NCBI GenBank assembly: GCA_021789095.1
Contig: JAJYJX010000003.1
Span: 1 to 33,542, forward strand
Length of the DNA stretch: 33,542 bases
From: a bacterium
Lineage (GTDB): Bacteria > JAMCPX01
Reading direction: 5' to 3'
Part shown: piece by piece, positions 32,477 to 33,542 of the stretch
How positions within the stretch are numbered: position 1 is the first letter of the stretch
Layout: every line of letters starts with the position of its first letter
Made by a program: the position numbers and the translations under genes
Notes under the pieces: model-generated
What the model saw: only the letters and a program-made list of their open reading frames with translations
The model's database searches: none
What the model was told of the DNA's origin: nothing

Positions 32477-32549
32477 TTTCAGCCCAGAGCTGATCCGTCT
32501 CTGACAGAATGGCAGGAATAATATGATAAACCCCTTTCTAACGGGGTTT
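32454..32549. repeat. Family E inverted-repeat element, copy 4
   Basis: Left arm GTCCCGTTAGAAAGC; right arm CTTTCTAACGGGGTTT. The right arm read on the minus strand gives AAA CCC CGT TAG, the last codons and stop of the TPR gene. The left arm provides the ATG and first residues assigned to the DUF192 protein. The inner part begins with CTCGCCATT, similar to copies 1 and 2. Confidence 0.78.
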
Positions 32550-33542
32550 GCAGGTGATGATGTGCTCTTTGATCTTTTTATAAACATCAGAGCCCCCCTG
32601 CGCGATTATGGCTGCCTGTTTATAAAGCCTGCATGCCTCCGGCTTGTTTGCGCCTGACAGGACATAAGCCCTTTTATAGAGCTCGTTTGCCTTTTCATTT
32701 AATGCAAGAAACCCGGCTGCAGCCTCTGAGTTTGAAGGATCGCATCCTGACGACTTTTCGAAATATCCGTTTGCCTGCTGATACGATTGTTTCGCAAGGG
32801 CTTCTTTGCCGAGCATGCTGTATGCACCGGCCAGAAAAAGGTTTATTGCAGACCTGCAGGAAGAATCATGGATATTTAATAAAGAATCGAATCTTTTTGC
32901 CTTCTCCAAATATGCTGCAGCAAGATTGTAGCGTTGCTGTGCATGGGCAGTTTTGCCAAGATTCAGATACTTGTTTATAGTGCCTGCAATAACGAGCTTT
33001 CTTGTATTACTTTCAGAATGCGTTTCTGACCACAGCTTCATTGCTTTATCAAGCTCGCATCTTCTATATGCATTATCTCCGTCATCGTGTTCAATACTGC
33101 TTTTACGGATATGCTTCGGGCCAGGATTGCGGGCAGTGCGCACATGGATCATGGACAGGAGTTCTTTGGAGTCCTGGTTTGAGGGGTCCATTTTTATTAT
33201 GTCATTTGCCAGTTCTTCTGCCTCTTTAAACATGCCGCTGGAGTACATTGTTGTTGCGGTTTGAAGTTCGGCATTCAATTGTTTCTGCTTTATTTGCCGG
33301 ATAAGAATTTCAGCCCTTTCCCTGTAAAGGGCATTTGACGTAAAGGCTGAGAGGGCATTGCAGGCTTCCGTAAGCATGCCAGACGCTTGCATTTTCTGTG
33401 CAGAGTCCCATGCATCTTCAAGCCTTTGCAGCCCTGAGAGCTGTTTGTCCAGGGATGATATGGTTTGCGAAGTGTAGCCACGGTGCTTGATAATACCCGA
33501 TAGCCGCTGTGCTGTCTGGATATCGCTATGTTTTAAGGCTGT
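32538..33542 (-). CDS. TPR-like repeat protein, partial (N-terminus outside the window)
   Basis: The ORF track starts at 33392, but the frame stays open to the right edge (…RLSGIIKHRGYTSQTISSL…), so the gene is longer and its start is not visible. 335 codons are seen. The sequence is helical with tetratricopeptide-like stretches: 'AYRRCELDKAMKLWSE', 'GKTAHAQQRYNLAAAYLEKAKRFD', 'GKEALAKQSYQQANGYFEKSSGCDPSNSEAAAGF' and 'ANELYKRAYVLSGANKPEACRLYKQAA'. The spacing resembles kinase-associated TPR modules. It lies upstream of DUF192 and a membrane kinase on the same strand, so a role in the same signalling cluster is likely but unproven. The final 'CKPR-stop' is encoded by a family E arm. Confidence 0.68.
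   Translation of the reverse strand, partial: TALKHSDIQTAQRLSGIIKHRGYTSQTISSLDKQLSGLQRLEDAWDSAQKMQASGMLTEACNALSAFTSNALYRERAEILIRQIKQKQLNAELQTATTMYSSGMFKEAEELANDIIKMDPSNQDSKELLSMIHVRTARNPGPKHIRKSSIEHDDGDNAYRRCELDKAMKLWSETHSESNTRKLVIAGTINKYLNLGKTAHAQQRYNLAAAYLEKAKRFDSLLNIHDSSCRSAINLFLAGAYSMLGKEALAKQSYQQANGYFEKSSGCDPSNSEAAAGFLALNEKANELYKRAYVLSGANKPEACRLYKQAAIIAQGGSDVYKKIKEHIITCKPR

Noticed and set aside
32477-32587. N-terminal extension of the DUF192 ORF (MFIKRSKSTSS...)
   Set aside because: It translates the family E element and the out-of-frame end of the TPR gene, and has no family similarity.

Overview
The window is a compact stretch of chromosome from a Gram-negative bacterium. Gene content looks deltaproteobacterial: a myxobacterial-type Ser/Thr kinase with a 'HRDxxPQN' catalytic loop and a PEGA-like tail, a pilin next to an ABC transporter as in Myxococcus pilA-pilGHI, and a topA-dprA / xerC-hslV-hslU neighbourhood. 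I cannot name the genus. There is no phage block, rRNA, tRNA or CRISPR array.

Layout. 1-300: start of a SurA_N/PpiD-type periplasmic chaperone (minus, partial). 489-1265: FabI enoyl-ACP reductase (plus). 1269-4451: biotin carboxylase and carboxyltransferase subunits of an acyl-CoA carboxylase (minus). 4706-9712: a minus-strand set of type IV pilin, ABC ATPase, ABC-2 permease and a TPR membrane protein, pushed apart by repeats and carrying a GIY-YIG nuclease gene. 9713-12950: an accessory stretch with a DUF4143 ATPase, a 5'-truncated second pilin, two unreported small ORFs with strong ribosome-binding sites, and several inverted-repeat elements. 12942-19768: CPBP protease, MutS, TopA and DprA (minus). 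20010-30563: a long plus-strand run xerC-hslV-hslU-argB-argD-argF-glmU-glmS-antiporter, mostly with tiny gaps or overlaps. 30676-33542: a signalling cluster on the minus strand (TPR protein, DUF192 protein, Ser/Thr kinase).

How they work together. The plus-strand run combines chromosome dimer resolution (XerC), ATP-dependent proteolysis (HslVU), arginine synthesis (ArgB, ArgD, ArgF) and UDP-GlcNAc supply (GlmS, GlmU). The FabI and carboxylase genes concern acyl-CoA and fatty-acid metabolism. The pilin/ABC/TPR set is probably for pilus assembly or a related surface function.

The striking aspect is the load of short dispersed repeats. At least five families occur: (A) 'GTCATTCC...GGAATCCAG' palindromes at more than a dozen places; (B) 'CTCTCCC...GGGAGAGG' palindromes; (C) 'TCATTCTGA.../GATTCTTCG' units; (D) an 'ATTGCGAGG...CTCGCAATGAC' unit; (E) elements of roughly 90-105 bp with terminal inverted repeats 'ACCCCGTTAGAAAG'. 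Families A and B have entered the reading frame of the ABC ATPase in frame. One family E copy appears to supply the stop codon of one gene and the start codon of the next. Two near-identical family A units lie as direct repeats on each side of the GIY-YIG nuclease gene, which suggests a small mobile unit. These are the best candidates for something undescribed.
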